From: Artemia franciscana
Lineage: Eukaryota; Arthropoda; Branchiopoda; Anostraca; Artemiidae
Direction of reading: 5' to 3'
Length of the DNA: 64,000 nucleotides
Assembly: GCF_032884065.1 (NCBI RefSeq)
Contig: NC_088872.1
Span: forward strand, 39,685,979 to 39,749,978
Shown: positions 39,906 to 52,170 of the stretch, piece after piece
Layout: every line of letters begins with the position of its first letter
How positions within the stretch are numbered: the first letter of the stretch is position 1
Position numbers and translations under genes: made by a program
Notes under the pieces: generated by a model
The model's input: the letters and a program-made list of their open reading frames with translations, nothing else
Told to the model about the DNA's origin: nothing
Database searches by the model: none

Positions 39906-40402
39906 CCCTAGATACGACCTTGGCACCAAGTATCTTTTTCACGGTGCAGTAGCTAGCTGATACACTAAATCCAAAGAAAGACTGTACACTTTAATAAAGT
40001 TTGTCAGGAAACTGTATTTACTCTGATGGTTCTGATGTTAATTATTAAAAACCTTCCAAGGGTGATTCTCTCCCCTCTTTCTCGAAGGACTACAAAGTTC
40101 TTTGGCTCATGGCAGAAAATAAAACTTTTGTAAAAAGTCAAGAGTATCTCGAGTGAATTACCTGTAAAAAATTGTCACGTAAAGAATTAAAAGTGGTTCA
40201 ATTGACTAGAAATGACGAAAAAAAAAGAAGTGGCAATTTATGTCTATTTACTTTGCAACTTTTATTTTTACAGTATTTGAGTTTTACTATCTTGATTTGA
40301 TTTTTAACAGAATTAATTTCGACAATTAATCTTCAAATTTTTATTCAAATACGGCTAAATAAACTGCTGAATATTGTGCTATTTTTTGTATCATCGTTTT
40401 AT

Positions 40403-41935
40403 CAAACAGTTCGTGGTAACGAACTGTAGAATGGAGCGACCCGGCTCAATAGTAACTGAAACTCTAAAAAACGGAATTTCGATGCCAGTAGTTAAATCAA
40501 AGGAATCGCATTTTCACGCTGATTTTAAATATATAAGTTTCATCAAGTTTAGTCATACCCATCAAAAGTTATGAGTCTGAGGAAATTTGCCTTGTTTTAG
40601 AAAATAGGGGAAAACGCCCCCTAAAAGTCCTAGAATCTTAACAAAAATTACACCGTCAGATTCAGCGTATCAGAAAACTCTACTGTAGAAGTTTCAAGCT
40701 CCTATCTACAAGCATGTGGCTTTTTTTTTTTGCCAGAAGACAGATCACGGATGCGTGTTATTTTTTTTTTCCAGGGTGATCGTATCGACCCAGTGGTCCT
40801 ATAATGTTGCGAGAGGGCACATTCTAAAGAAACAGAAAGTTTCAGTGCCCTTTTTAAGTGACCAAAAAATTGGAGAGAACCTAGGATCAAAATAGGACTA
40901 GGTTACCGGATCAAAATTTTGAGATAGCCATTTTGTTCAGCATAGTTGAAAAACCCAATAACTATGCCTTTGGGGGCGACCCTCACAGTCCCCGGGGGAG
41001 GGTCTCCAAGTTACAAACTGTGACCATTGTTTACGTATAGTAATGGTTATTGGGAAGTGTACATACGTTTTAAGGGGGACATTTTCTCACTGGGGGGTGA
41101 GGGGAGTGGGTCACGTGGGTGGATCTTTCCCATAGAAAGATAATTTCCATGGAAAGGGCGTAGGATTTTCTAGCATTATTTAAAAAAACAATGAGAAAAT
41201 GAATAAAAGAAAAGTTTTTTCAACTGGAAGTAAGGAGCAGCATTAAAAATTAAAACGAACAGAAATTATTACCTAAATAAGGGTGTTCGTCTCCTCCTCA
41301 AAACCTTGCTCTTTAAGCTGAACCATTTTTAGTAATTTCAACTATTTATTCTACGGCCTTTTTGATTCAGGGGTCATTCTTAAAGAATTTGGACAAGATT
41401 CAAGCTTTAGTGTAAAGAGCGAGGTATTGACGAGGGGGAGAACCCCCTCATTTACGTAGTAAAAACATACGAATATAGAAGTTCGTTACGCAAGTTGATT
41501 CGTAAGTTACGTATATTTTTACTAATAAAAACTTTCGTAAAAAATTAAAAGTTCTAGTTGCCTTTTAAGTAACCAAATATTGGAGGGCAACTAGGCCTCC
41601 AACACCCCCCTCTTCTTTTTATCAAAATCGACCGATCAAAACTATGAGAAAGACATTTACCTAAAAAATATTAATATGCAAATTTTGTTTTAATTATTCA
41701 TGTGCGGTGAGCCAAAACCAAAACATACATTAATTCAAAAACGTTCAGAAATTAAACAAGAAAAAACAAGTTTTTTTAACAGAAAGTAAGGAGCGACATT
41801 AAAACTTAAAACGAACAGAAATTATTCCGTATATGAAAGGGGCTGTTCCTTTCTCAATGCCTCGCTCTTTACGCTAAAGTTTTTTATTATTTTAAAAAGT
41901 ATAGTTGTGAGAAAGAGTCAAACTTCAGTTAAAAA
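40403..41935 (+). mobile_element. Hairpin-ended repeat, copy B
   Basis: Starts TCAAA, then CAGTTCGTGGTAACGAACTG (40407-40426), then a degenerate core and GGAGCGACCCGGCTCAATAG. It runs parallel to copy A for about 1.5 kb, including 'tatgcctttggggg', 'atggttattgggaag', 'tattctacggcc' and the solo module at 41745-41880. It ends in the loop segment of the foldback, but in the opposite orientation to copy A and without a full second arm. No coding capacity was seen. Confidence 0.7.
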
Positions 41936-44900
41936 TGTCACTTTAAAAAGAGGGGGAGGATAAAGGGACTGAGAGAGAAACGGAGAACTTTAAAACCAGA
42001 GACTTTATATTTAAATATGCCTTAAAATACTCCCTTGAATCCGAAGATTCTCTTAAAAAATGTAGATTGGTGGATAAATATAGGTCTATTAATATTCGTT
42101 CAAATGAAACAATAATGGTGTAAAGTAAATTGCATGCTTGAAATCCGAGAAAATGAATTTTATTCCTCTGATTATGAAAACTAATTAACCAGAACTGATA
42201 AAATTGCAAAGAAGAAGGAAAATAGAAGACAACTGAAACACGAAGAAAGTGCAGGACAGTGGATTGATTCCTGATGCCAACTAATGGAAGTAAATAATAA
42301 AATATAATATTTTCAGCAGCCTAAAAACCCCAACACGTGGTAATGTAAAGAAATTATTCAATCCGATTCTTTTAATTGCAAAATGATATGACACCTAACA
42401 TGAATCCAAGTGGCTGTCCAAAGAAAGACATGAAAGCACTTTATACTGGGTAACGACATACATAACAAACACTTAACCAACAGAATTATTAACAAACGAA
42501 CAAAAAAAACAAAACAGGAAGTAAAATAACCAAATTATAACTAGTCTCTAATCATGATAATAAAAATAAATATTCAAAAAAATAATAATAATAAACAAAG
42601 CAAAAGAAAAGAAAAGAAAAGAAAAAATATCTATGAACTATAACCCAAAAGAAAGTTTTTCATTTTACTACTAAATTCTTGAGAGGAAATTTCCTAAAAA
42701 GTTCAGTTTTTATTTGTTCATTTTTGTGATTAATATTTTGAATATAAAATATTTTGACGGTATTACTTTTAGATACCAAGACTGCCCCGAAGAATGAGTG
42801 ACCTAAGAACCTTAGTTCACATATCTCCCGCTCTATCCTTAAAATTATTTCTTCTCCTGAATGATGCATTTCTATGACCCACAATTTCTAGGCTATGAAA
42901 TTTTGTACAGTTACCGTACTTTATGTGTATACTCAAATGTATAATCGTAATTTGAAAGGAAATAGTTGTTTAAAGGGTAAAATAGGACGCGTTAATGCAT
43001 GGTCACTCGCTTGGGCATTTGACAAGCATAGCTAAGCAGAGATAATAAAAAGCACTTTTGTCTTATAGCCACCACATTCAAGATCTTGTATCACGACCCT
43101 GAGATAATAACCGGTTTTCGTGTTCTTAATACCAGACAATATTAGATTCGGCTCGGTGGGAATCTATACTGTAGCTATATTTTAATTATATATTTAGTTG
43201 GTATTCTGCTTAGGTTAGGCTAAGCCAGGTTAGTTTAGGTTACGTATTTAAGCCTGGGCGGCCTCGCTTCCATAATTCTTTGTTTGAAGTTTCCATAATT
43301 TTGTTGATAAAGTAGCCTATTATATTTTCATCATATTTTATGTATTTCTTCAGCATTCACCACACTCACTTCTCGACAGAACTTGAGTATGGTGGCTCTA
43401 CGACACAAGTAACTTACCTAAAAAAAGTCCCGAGCTAACTTTTATTAAAAAAAAATTTGGGGCTCTTCTGCGGGCTCTTACTGTCATAAAAAAATCTTTA
43501 AAGCGATAGTTGATTCTGGATTCCTGGTGCCACGACAGCTTTATTGGATCTTTGATTGGTAATATCTACTTTTTTCAGTATAAGATGTTTTCTTTTTTGT
43601 GTAGTATAAAATTTTTCCCCTATATATGAAAATAATTGACATGATTTACACCTACCATTATATTTTCCTACATCCATTGATTCTCATACAGCAAAAGTTA
43701 TTTCATTTTTGCCATCAGATAAGTTTTAGCAGTCGACTTATGGCAGTCAGACTTCGTCAATAAATAGATTCTTGACCTCATTTCTGTCGATGAAGGATAT
43801 AAGCGACATGACTGAGAACCATAGCTTAATTGCATACTTTCCACCATTGACTCTTGACACCTCTTGACATGGGCAATGTAACACCAGATTTACTCTGGAA
43901 TGCATTTTATATCCAGCCGCTGGAATATCTAAGATGTCTTTCAATGTTTCAATAATACAGAAGTAATTTATATCAATGTACAAGCCCTTAAGGGACAGCT
44001 AACTCTTGTGCAATCACTTTTTCTAAATAAATAGGTCCAGATTCTCCTTGCCTGGGAATAAGCGATTTTAACTGGGTTATGGATAAGACCGAGAATTTGC
44101 CTCTCCCCGGTAGAAGACAAAAAAATGGGCAAAATAAAAGACTGAGCAAAGGCCATATCCAGGGCGCTTCCGGAAATGTTTGTCCAACTCGTAAAATCGT
44201 AACAAAAATGAAGAATAAACAACAATTTTTGATGCATTTTTTAAAGTTTTTGTAACCCCCTTCCCCCCGAAAAAACAAAGTCTGGATACGATTCTGGATT
44301 GAACATAGACAAAATTGAATTGGAGTGCATATTTTCTTCACCCTTAACCCAATAGAAGTAATGTAAATGGCCTGTCACTAGTCAAGAATTCCCCTCCTAT
44401 TGTCAGATAAGACAAGTGCACCTGAATTTATCCCAGGGAGTGAGGATTTAATTAGAAAATCTTGAAATTTTCCGGAAGACAATAGCCAAAAGCTCTCCCC
44501 AAATGAGGTAGATCCAGAAGATTCTTTAATATGTGTCAACACGAAGAAACGAAGTACATGCTTACCTGATTGTCAATATTACTCCTTCTTTAGTCCTAAA
44601 CTTGCACCTGCTTAACAGGCAACTGCTTCGAAAATTCAGCTTACATAAAATTACATCAATTGAAGAAGCAAAGCCGGTTTTTGCTACGCGGGAGGTACCA
44701 AACTGCTTCCAGCGTGCTTTAGACGCCTCCTGCTTCATTAGATGAATGCCTTGTCTCCTTTTGAATTACAAAAGGAATTAATTGCGAAGAAGGTTGTTCG
44801 ACTGGGTATTTTCTACAGATCCACATTCTATACTGTTGGTCCTTTCTTGCTATTTTCAAAAATTCATGAGGGGGACGCATTTCTTTAAAATTATACAGCG

Positions 44901-46423
44901 AGAGTTTTTTAATGGGTTTGAATAACTCGAGCCTTATTTAAATCTGTCGGCAATTCAGACTTACGGGATAGTTCTCAGGTTCTTGATTGGACCAAGAGTC
45001 TGTATGCAGGAGGAGGGACGTTCTTGTCTTCAGTACACTAGAATAGTAAAATGACTATTTTTATGTTTTCAATTTATCTCCCCCACAAAATTTCACCCTT
45101 TCGCCAAAAAAAGAAAAATCAGTGTATACCTTTTTCCACGTGTCGTGGTCTTTAGTGACTACCGAGGTCTTTAGTTCCCATTTTAATATATTAGTTCTAC
45201 TTATAGTTCTTCGTGACAAAATGCATTTTTAAAGAAATTAATAAAGAAGGACAATAATAAAGATACAGATATTGATTTACGAGCAGGGGCATGTTTGGGG
45301 TGGAATAATTCTTGGGAACACGTATGCCGAAAAAACGCAATTAGAAAACGTAGGACAATGACGAAAAACAAGGTAATTCACAGCCGGTGGAAAAATAAGA
45401 AAAATGCAAATATTTTATCCGAGATTCCCCCCTCAGCCTCCCTCAGTGCAAGAAAAAGAAGCAGATAAAAATCCATATGACAATATAAAAAGACGAACTT
45501 TAAAACAAAAAATAAAAGGATTGAGTTACTTTCTCGATTATTGATGAAAAGGCGACTGAATAAAAACCCGAGGTCAATTGACAGATTTAACTTTCATTTA
45601 GGAACTTATTTTATGAGGCTTTTCTAAATGCTAATCTTTGTTCAGATTTGTTAGTATTGGAATTTTCTTTAGATTGCGATATACAATGATGTGAAAGATA
45701 CAAAAGATTAGAATTAATAAGAGCACCATAAATCAGGCTGAAAAAAAGCCTCAGTACTAGAGGCAACACTCTAGCGATGCCTTTATTAAAGAGCCATATG
45801 TATGGAATGTGTATTTAAAAAAAAATCATGACACCATGACCAGGACACATTCGAGTCCTGGTGTCACACGTTAATTAGTTTGGATTAGGGTCAGAGGGGT
45901 CACTCTGTAAGGTCAACCAGTGGCGACCCACTTTTTCCTCTGATAAACACAACGTTTATGCACCATATAACCCTATGGGATTTGCAATCTATACACTAGC
46001 CCCCCCCCCCTCCTAAAGGTTTTGGTGCTTTACGCCCCGATGGAGCTAATGTAATGTAAATCAAAAGATACTATATTTCCCTTGTTTACAAAATAAGGCA
46101 TCCGCAATATGCAACAAAATGCTTGGGAGATTGAATTGAAACTTTTAGGAGGTGTTGCAGGTTCAAATGAAACTATCATTACAAATTTATAAAAAAAAAC
46201 TATCATTAATCAAAAACTTTGACTGAATACTCATTTTTATGTGATATTTAAATTATAATACAACATCTATTCTTAAGCAGAAACTAAAAAAAAAAAAAAA
46301 CACAAGTACATCTATTTTATTCAACAATAAAATTATGCGAATTAAAAACAATATAAAAAATAATTAATGACCATTTTTGAAAAAGGTAGTTTTTGCAAGT
46401 AAATTAAGTCGTATTAAAACCTT
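41936..46423. other. No gene recognised
   Basis: AT-rich, with a small (AAAAG) tract near 42605, a few TTAGG-like words near 43205-43245 and the repeat at 44150-44310. Confidence 0.35.
44150..44310 (+). repeat. Three-copy dispersed repeat, copy 3
   Basis: 'atgtttgtccaactcgtaaa', 'cgtaacaaaaatgaagaata', a C-rich tract and 'ctggatacgattctggattg'. Longest and cleanest of the three. Confidence 0.6.
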
Positions 46424-46690
46424 AGGGGAGAAGAAATAAAGTAGAAATAAAGGAATAAAAAATAATAATGTAAACTATAAACAAACAGAAAATTAAATAA
46501 ATAATCACATTAAACATAAAGGTAATAGATACTGCTAAATAAAGAAGAAATGAAGAAAGAAGTATAAAGGGGAGAAGAAATAAAGAAGAAATAAAGAAAT
46601 ACAAAATAATAATGAAAACTATAAACAAACAGAAAATAAAATAAATAAGCACATTAAACATAAAGGTAATAGGTACTGCTATAGTTAAAT
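46424..46690. repeat. Two tandem units of 144 bp
   Basis: The block starting 'aggggagaagaaataaag' at 46424 recurs at 46568 with few changes, through 'aaacataaaggtaatag' and 'actgct'. The hydrophobic minus-strand open frame across it is a low-complexity shadow. Confidence 0.85.
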
Positions 46691-46849
46691 AAAAGAAACC
46701 CTGAATTTTATTTTCTATTCGTTTTTAACTGACGTAGTTTTATCATGAATTCATTGTAGAAATATTTCTAAAGCTTCTTTCAGCTTTTTCATTGCTCACC
46801 TAAGAATTTAATCAGCTTGTAACTTTGTACAATAATGCTTTAAAGACAT

Positions 46850-46985
46850 TAAGTAAAAAACAAGTTTTTTCAACTGAGAGTAAAGAGCAACATTAAAACT
46901 TAAAATGAAAATAAATTATTAAGTATATGAAGGGGTTCACCCCTCGCCAATACCTCGCTCTCTACGCTAAAGTTCGAATTTTATT
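46850..46985 (+). repeat. Solo module of the hairpin-ended repeat
   Basis: AAAAAACAAGTTTTTT, GAGAGTAAAGAGCAAC, 'attaaaacttaaaatg' and 'cctcgctctctacgctaaag' match one arm of the 13936-14235 foldback, with several substitutions. Confidence 0.65.
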
Positions 46986-49900
46986 CTTATTCTTTTAGAA
47001 TGATCTCTGAATTGCAAAGGGTTTAATTAGAATAAATAGAAAACCTTTCGTTACCACGAAAGGTTTGATTTTTACCATAAAGTTTGGTTTGGACGGGGAG
47101 CGTTAGTTTTAGTCATACAGACTGAAAATCTGCATAAATTTTAGTCCTTTATAGGACTAAGCCTCCCTTACATTATCCTAATCCTCTGAACATCCTTGAA
47201 CGTTTTAATTAGAAAAATCTGTCCAAGTTCGTTCTAGGGGACTTATAAAAAGAGGCCTGTTTTGTTCTTAAAATACCAGAAGAACGATTTTTATGGGGAG
47301 AGGGGGTCACCTGGACCAGGGATTCATGGATGTAGTCTAAACTAATTGAAAACTCAAAGCCCTGACCAATAGAAACAAGAAACAATGTGGGCCTGTTTTG
47401 GGGAAAACAATTGTTTCCCAAGACTTCCCTGACTGAAAGGCCGAGGGTCCTCTTGACCAAAAGGCCTGGAAATAAATGCTTCGAACTCCAAGTTTTGTTT
47501 TTGTGCATTAAGGTTTTCGTAGCTCGAGGACTTATAGAATAATTTCAAGCGGACTATAAATTAAAATCTTTGGGTCCATTTTCGAGGGAGATGTACTCAT
47601 TTTGTACATCACAGTTCAATTAGTCCTGGGAGTTACAGACGTAGACTTCAGGTTCTCTAAAAAAAACTCTTTCCGGGCCACGTTTGAGGGAAGCAATGCT
47701 TTTTTTCATATCTTTTGTGTTTTGGATCAGCTTCACCTTTGGCCCGAGTAGTAAGTGGCGTCAATTTATGATTTTTTTTTTGGGGGGGGGGGAACTTTAC
47801 AAATTTAAAATTTAGGGGGTGGGCGCATATAGCAATTTTCTTGAAAATTCCCCACAAAAAGTGTTTTCAAAATCTAGGAGGGCCAAAAGTCTAGGAGGGA
47901 CATGCCCATCCTCCAAAAAAATTGAGACCATCGCAAGAACTTGCGTAAATAGTTTCAAGGTGATTTGCGAAAGCAATTTAGTCCATTTCCAGGTCCATTT
48001 TTGGTGATCTTTGTCCTAAACCTGAGCATTTTTTGTGCCCTAGAGTATACTTGCGCCTAGGGATTTAAGTTTACAGCATTTAAATGTACATATTAATTTG
48101 AATCTATTCAGAAAAAGGAATTTTTCACTTTAATTCAGGTCTCGCTTTCAAGCGAACTAATAGCCTATCTTTCTTGAGTTGTTTTTTTTTATTCGGGTTT
48201 TCCGGCCTGAGGAATTACGGATGAGAATTCCAAGTCCATAAAACAAAGTTTTTTTTAACTCTATTATTTTGAAGCCAGTGACCCCCATCCAAATTTTCCC
48301 CATGCACTAAGGAGTTACGGATGTATGGGTCAAATGGATCAGAGACAAGGAGTTTTCAGCCCGTTTTCGGCCCCTCGAATTTCCTCTTCTATTCCAACAA
48401 AAATATGAGGTAGAGACCTTAGATCAGGGAATGATACTTTATCTAAAAAAATACCTTTTTCAAAAATAGGTATTTTCTTTCGCTTGAATCCCTTTTCTCT
48501 TAACACCTCCCCTTAGGATTTTCATAGATTATACGACGATCTATCTAAGCAGCGAAGTTTCCGCTACCCCTGTTTTATGAATGAGTGCTCAATATATTCT
48601 TTTTTCCATCTTTGTTAAAAATTGAAAAATACTTTCCCCCCCTACATTTTCGTGAATAGGCGCCATTACATGATTGACCTTGTACTACATTTTTTAATTT
48701 ATAGATTCATTCGAGCTGTTAAGCTTTGTCATTGTCTTCTTAATGTCAATAGTCAAAAGACTGAAATTACAATGGTACTTATTTATTACAGCTACCCCAC
48801 TCAAGAAGTCAAGTTTGGTTAATCCTAATGAAATATACCAAAATATGATGAAAATATATTATTTCATTAACAAGATTATGGAAACTACAACGAAGGATTA
48901 GAAAGCAGTTCGCCCAGAACGCATTATATTAAATACCTAACCGTCTCTATTTTTTAAATATTTAATCAAAATATACCTAAGTCATAAATTTTCTCACTAA
49001 ATCTAAGCTAATTATAATCGATTGCTGACAGACAAATCGGTTCTACTCAGTTCAAGAACTTGAGCGGGTCGCTATAATACATAAATACCTTAACGATATT
49101 TTTTCTTAACTATCCAGCTGAATCTTGATTGGCTAAACTGCGATACGTTGAGAGTTTGAGCAGGATGCCTCTACGTAATAGATGGACATGCTCAACTCAT
49201 AGAAGATATTGTAAGTTCAATGTTCCGATAATTTCTGGTTTGACATGGCTAAAAAACCTTAACCATTAATCTGCAAGTAATTTGCCGCCTAATTGGAAAA
49301 CTGATCTGCGTATATTTTTATTAATATTACAAGTGCGGCGTAATGGCGCGTGGAGCAAGTTATAAACAAATCAAAAAAGTCATATGAGCTTATTTGCTGT
49401 GAAGGAGGCATGTCAAATTTGCGGGGGTTTTCTTCTATAGCACAGTTTAGTTTACCACGAAACAATTAAGCTGTCAAAGGATAAGCTAAGTGTCAATTGT
49501 GTGCAAGTAACTGATGAGGTGCTTTGAAATGTGGTCTTTATTCCAAGTGAGTTCTGTTTTGGTCAGAGACAAGAATGAAACTAGAGTGGAAAGCCAAAAT
49601 TAGGAAATTAAAATGTTTAGTAGTTGGTAACTTCTGAAGGAAACATGCAAAACAAAAAAATAGTACCCTTAGAAGTAGTAACCCCTCTCTGCTTTTAAAC
49701 GCAGCCATAGTGGGTAAACATGAAGTTGCTAGCCCCTCAGGACGTTACTACACACATATGGATCTTATGCAATACTATAGCACACCTGTAACCGTAGAGT
49801 ACACCTACGTCGTAGGAAATATTTACTTTTGGTTGTTACATAATAGTTTCTTTGATTCTTTAAAAACCCTTCAGGAAACCGCCAAATCCATATTTCTTTG

Positions 49901-50019
49901 GATGTAACGGAAGAGGCTTTCAGTGTTACCTAATAGAGAGCATTTTATCTCAAAAACCCATGAAGGTAAAAAAAACCTTTAGGGCCCGCTAATGGGGAAC
50001 CTTCAAGACGCTGGACCCT
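46986..50019. other. No gene recognised
   Basis: Contains loosely repeated words ('gagttacagacgtag', 'gaattacggatgag', 'gagttacggatgta' near 47630, 48210 and 48310), which suggest an old repeat. No coding exon was found. Confidence 0.35.
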
Positions 50020-50140
50020 AGCAACCAATTCCAACGGGGGACCCTAGCGAGCAATTCCACTGTGGTCCTACCAAAAAAACCAACGGGGCCGTAGGATCCA
50101 ATTCCAAGGGGGTCCTAGAGAACAATTCCACTCAGCAGGC
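50020..50140. repeat. Short CAATTCCA repeats
   Basis: 'ccaattccaac', 'gcaattccac', 'ccaattccaag' and 'acaattccac' recur at about 30-45 base intervals with GGGG(G)ACC or GGGGTCC between them. The motif opens the longer units from 51 kb onward. Confidence 0.55.
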
Positions 50141-50599
50141 TCTTGTTATGTGATTGATTTTTGTTTACTTCTGGTTCTTACGAGATAGGACTTGTTAGAG
50201 TCCGCTAGTCAAGCGGCGAATCCCCGGTTTCAACTGAAGGGGAGCACATGTGGGTTTTACTTAAAGATGGTGCACACGTGGGATGTGACGCAATCTAGCG
50301 CGGATTTATTGGGGGGTGACTTAATCTTACGTGTCTTGGTAGATTTATTCGAAATAACATAATGACAGCACGCATGTGAGGTGTTACGTAATGACGATAA
50401 ACACCAGGGTTGTTATATAACATTTCAAGCGCTTTTTTCTCAGGATTTCATTTTCTTCAGGATTTCGTTTTCTTTCAAGGCGTTTTTTTCTTTAATGGCG
50501 TTTTGTTTCTTCGGGATTTCATTTTCTCTCAAGATATTTTTTCAGGCAACTATTATAATCTAAAGGTTATTTTCCGCGTTAAATTTCGAAAGAGATTAA

Positions 50600-50770
50600 A
50601 ATTATTATTCGAGGAATACTTTTTACGTACTAAGCTATTGCACGAAAGTAGAATCCCCTCTCCAACTTACTAGAACGATTAAAGGGTTTGCATGTTTCCA
50701 ACCCTTTCCATATGAGAGTAAAACCATCCCAATGCTATTAATTCTTGCTCTATTAGATGCACTAGCCTAT
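50600..50770 (+). repeat. Island-edge repeat, direct copy
   Basis: 'attattcgaggaatactttt', 'ctagaacgattaaa', 'gcatgtttccaa', 'atgagagt' and 'tgctctattagatgcac' recur in the same order on the minus strand at 58628-58800. Confidence 0.7.
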
Positions 50771-50999
50771 TATAATGCTATTAATTTTCTAACGGGACCA
50801 GGACATCTTAATTTAGCTATTCACTCAGTGAGATATTACAAAGCATTGACTTTAAGAAAAAACATCATTACAATCATTATAAAAACACAGAAAAAGTAGT
50901 TAAACTCAACGAAAAAAAATCAAACGTGAAAAAAGCTTGTAAAGGATAAAAGTAAGCAAAAATGAACCATGAATTACAGAAAGGCAGGGGGACATAGCA

Positions 51000-51700
51000 A
51001 CCAATTCCAGGAGGAGGGGTTAGGGTTGTTATTAGAGGTAAATTTAAGCCATCTTAAAAGGTATAACTGAGGGGTGCTAATGATAATACATCGTTTCTAT
51101 TGTTCTATTAGACGTACCTGCAAGAAAAAGAGACACTTTTTGACATTCAGTTATTTCTGAGACGTTTAAATGAAAATACCGAGTGTCTTTGAGCAAAGAC
51201 TATGAATATTTCACACCACTGTGACAATTTGTGGCTGGTCCATCCCCCAGCAATCAATTCCGGAGGTGACGGTTGTTATTCGAGATAAAATTGATCCATG
51301 TTAACAGTTATTTCTGAAAAAGTTCTAATGGAAATGCTAAGTTACATTGAACCGCGACTATGCATATTCACGCCACCGTGACAATATGTGGTTGCCCCGC
51401 CCTAGGAAGCAATTCCAGAGGGAAACCTTCTTATTAGAGATAAATTTAAACCATATTAAGAATTGTTAATAAGAGGTTTTGATGGAAATACAACGTTTCT
51501 TTGAGCCATAGCTATGCATATTTACGCAACCATGACTATTTGTGGCTAGCCTACCATAGCAAGCAATTTCAGAGGGGGAGGGTTGATATTAACTTATATT
51601 TGAACCGTATTCAAACGTATTTCTGAGAAACCTTAATGAAAAGGCTTCCTTTCTTTGACTGGGTGTAAGCTTTCAGTTTTTTCCACAACTCATTTTTTCA
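51000..51700. repeat. About four tandem units of roughly 155 bp
   Basis: 'caattcc' anchors fall at 51002, 51255, 51410 and 51564. Each is followed by 'ttattagagataaatttaa(a/g)cc', 'tttctga', 'atgcatattcacgc' and 'gactatttgtggc'-type blocks. The first unit is about 100 bases longer than the others. Confidence 0.65.
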
Positions 51701-52170
51701 GTTTTTGATAAAAAATAATGCATTAAATTCTTTGGGCCACGTTTTCAAGCCATTCCTAACGTGATAAGCCATGTCAATTCACACAACCTTGCTACACTGT
51801 GACTGGCCCTCTGGCACCCTCTAGCACTCCCTCATTAGAACTGGTGATAACCAATTCCACTTCCACTGCTTTTGAACTCCGGTTACAACGGTTCCACCTC
51901 TAATTCTGCTGGCTTTTACCCCGGTTCAATCAATTTCAGTTCCCACTATTTCCACTCCGATCCCCGGCCCCCCACTTCTGTATCCGAGTCCACATTTCCA
52001 ACTTTGCAAATTCCACTCCAAGCTCCACAAATTCCAAGATTTTGGATGCGGATACCTCCGTGGTAATCTGTGGAAGATCATCGGCAATAGATAGTTTATT
52101 ATGCGTTTCCGATCAGCATCGTTTTTATATTGGAAGGATAAACACTCATATCTTATTTTAAGAGGCAAAG

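Larger units (their letters stand above)
36581..40402. other. No gene recognised
   Basis: Holds the hairpin at 37416 and the inverted dispersed repeat at 39720-39905. Open frames are short and unsupported. Confidence 0.35.

Noticed and set aside
39631..39942. 103-codon minus-strand open frame
   Set aside because: It spans a dispersed repeat that is not open in the other two copies.
45845..45880. T-arm-like hairpin (ccaggac ... gtcctgg with ttcga)
   Set aside because: Stem and loop lengths do not fit a tRNA T-arm and there are no other arms. It is only a 7-bp inverted repeat.
46422..46661. Hydrophobic 79-codon frame that looks like a membrane protein
   Set aside because: A translation of A/T-rich tandem units (144-bp duplication); the internal repeat of the peptide mirrors the DNA repeat.
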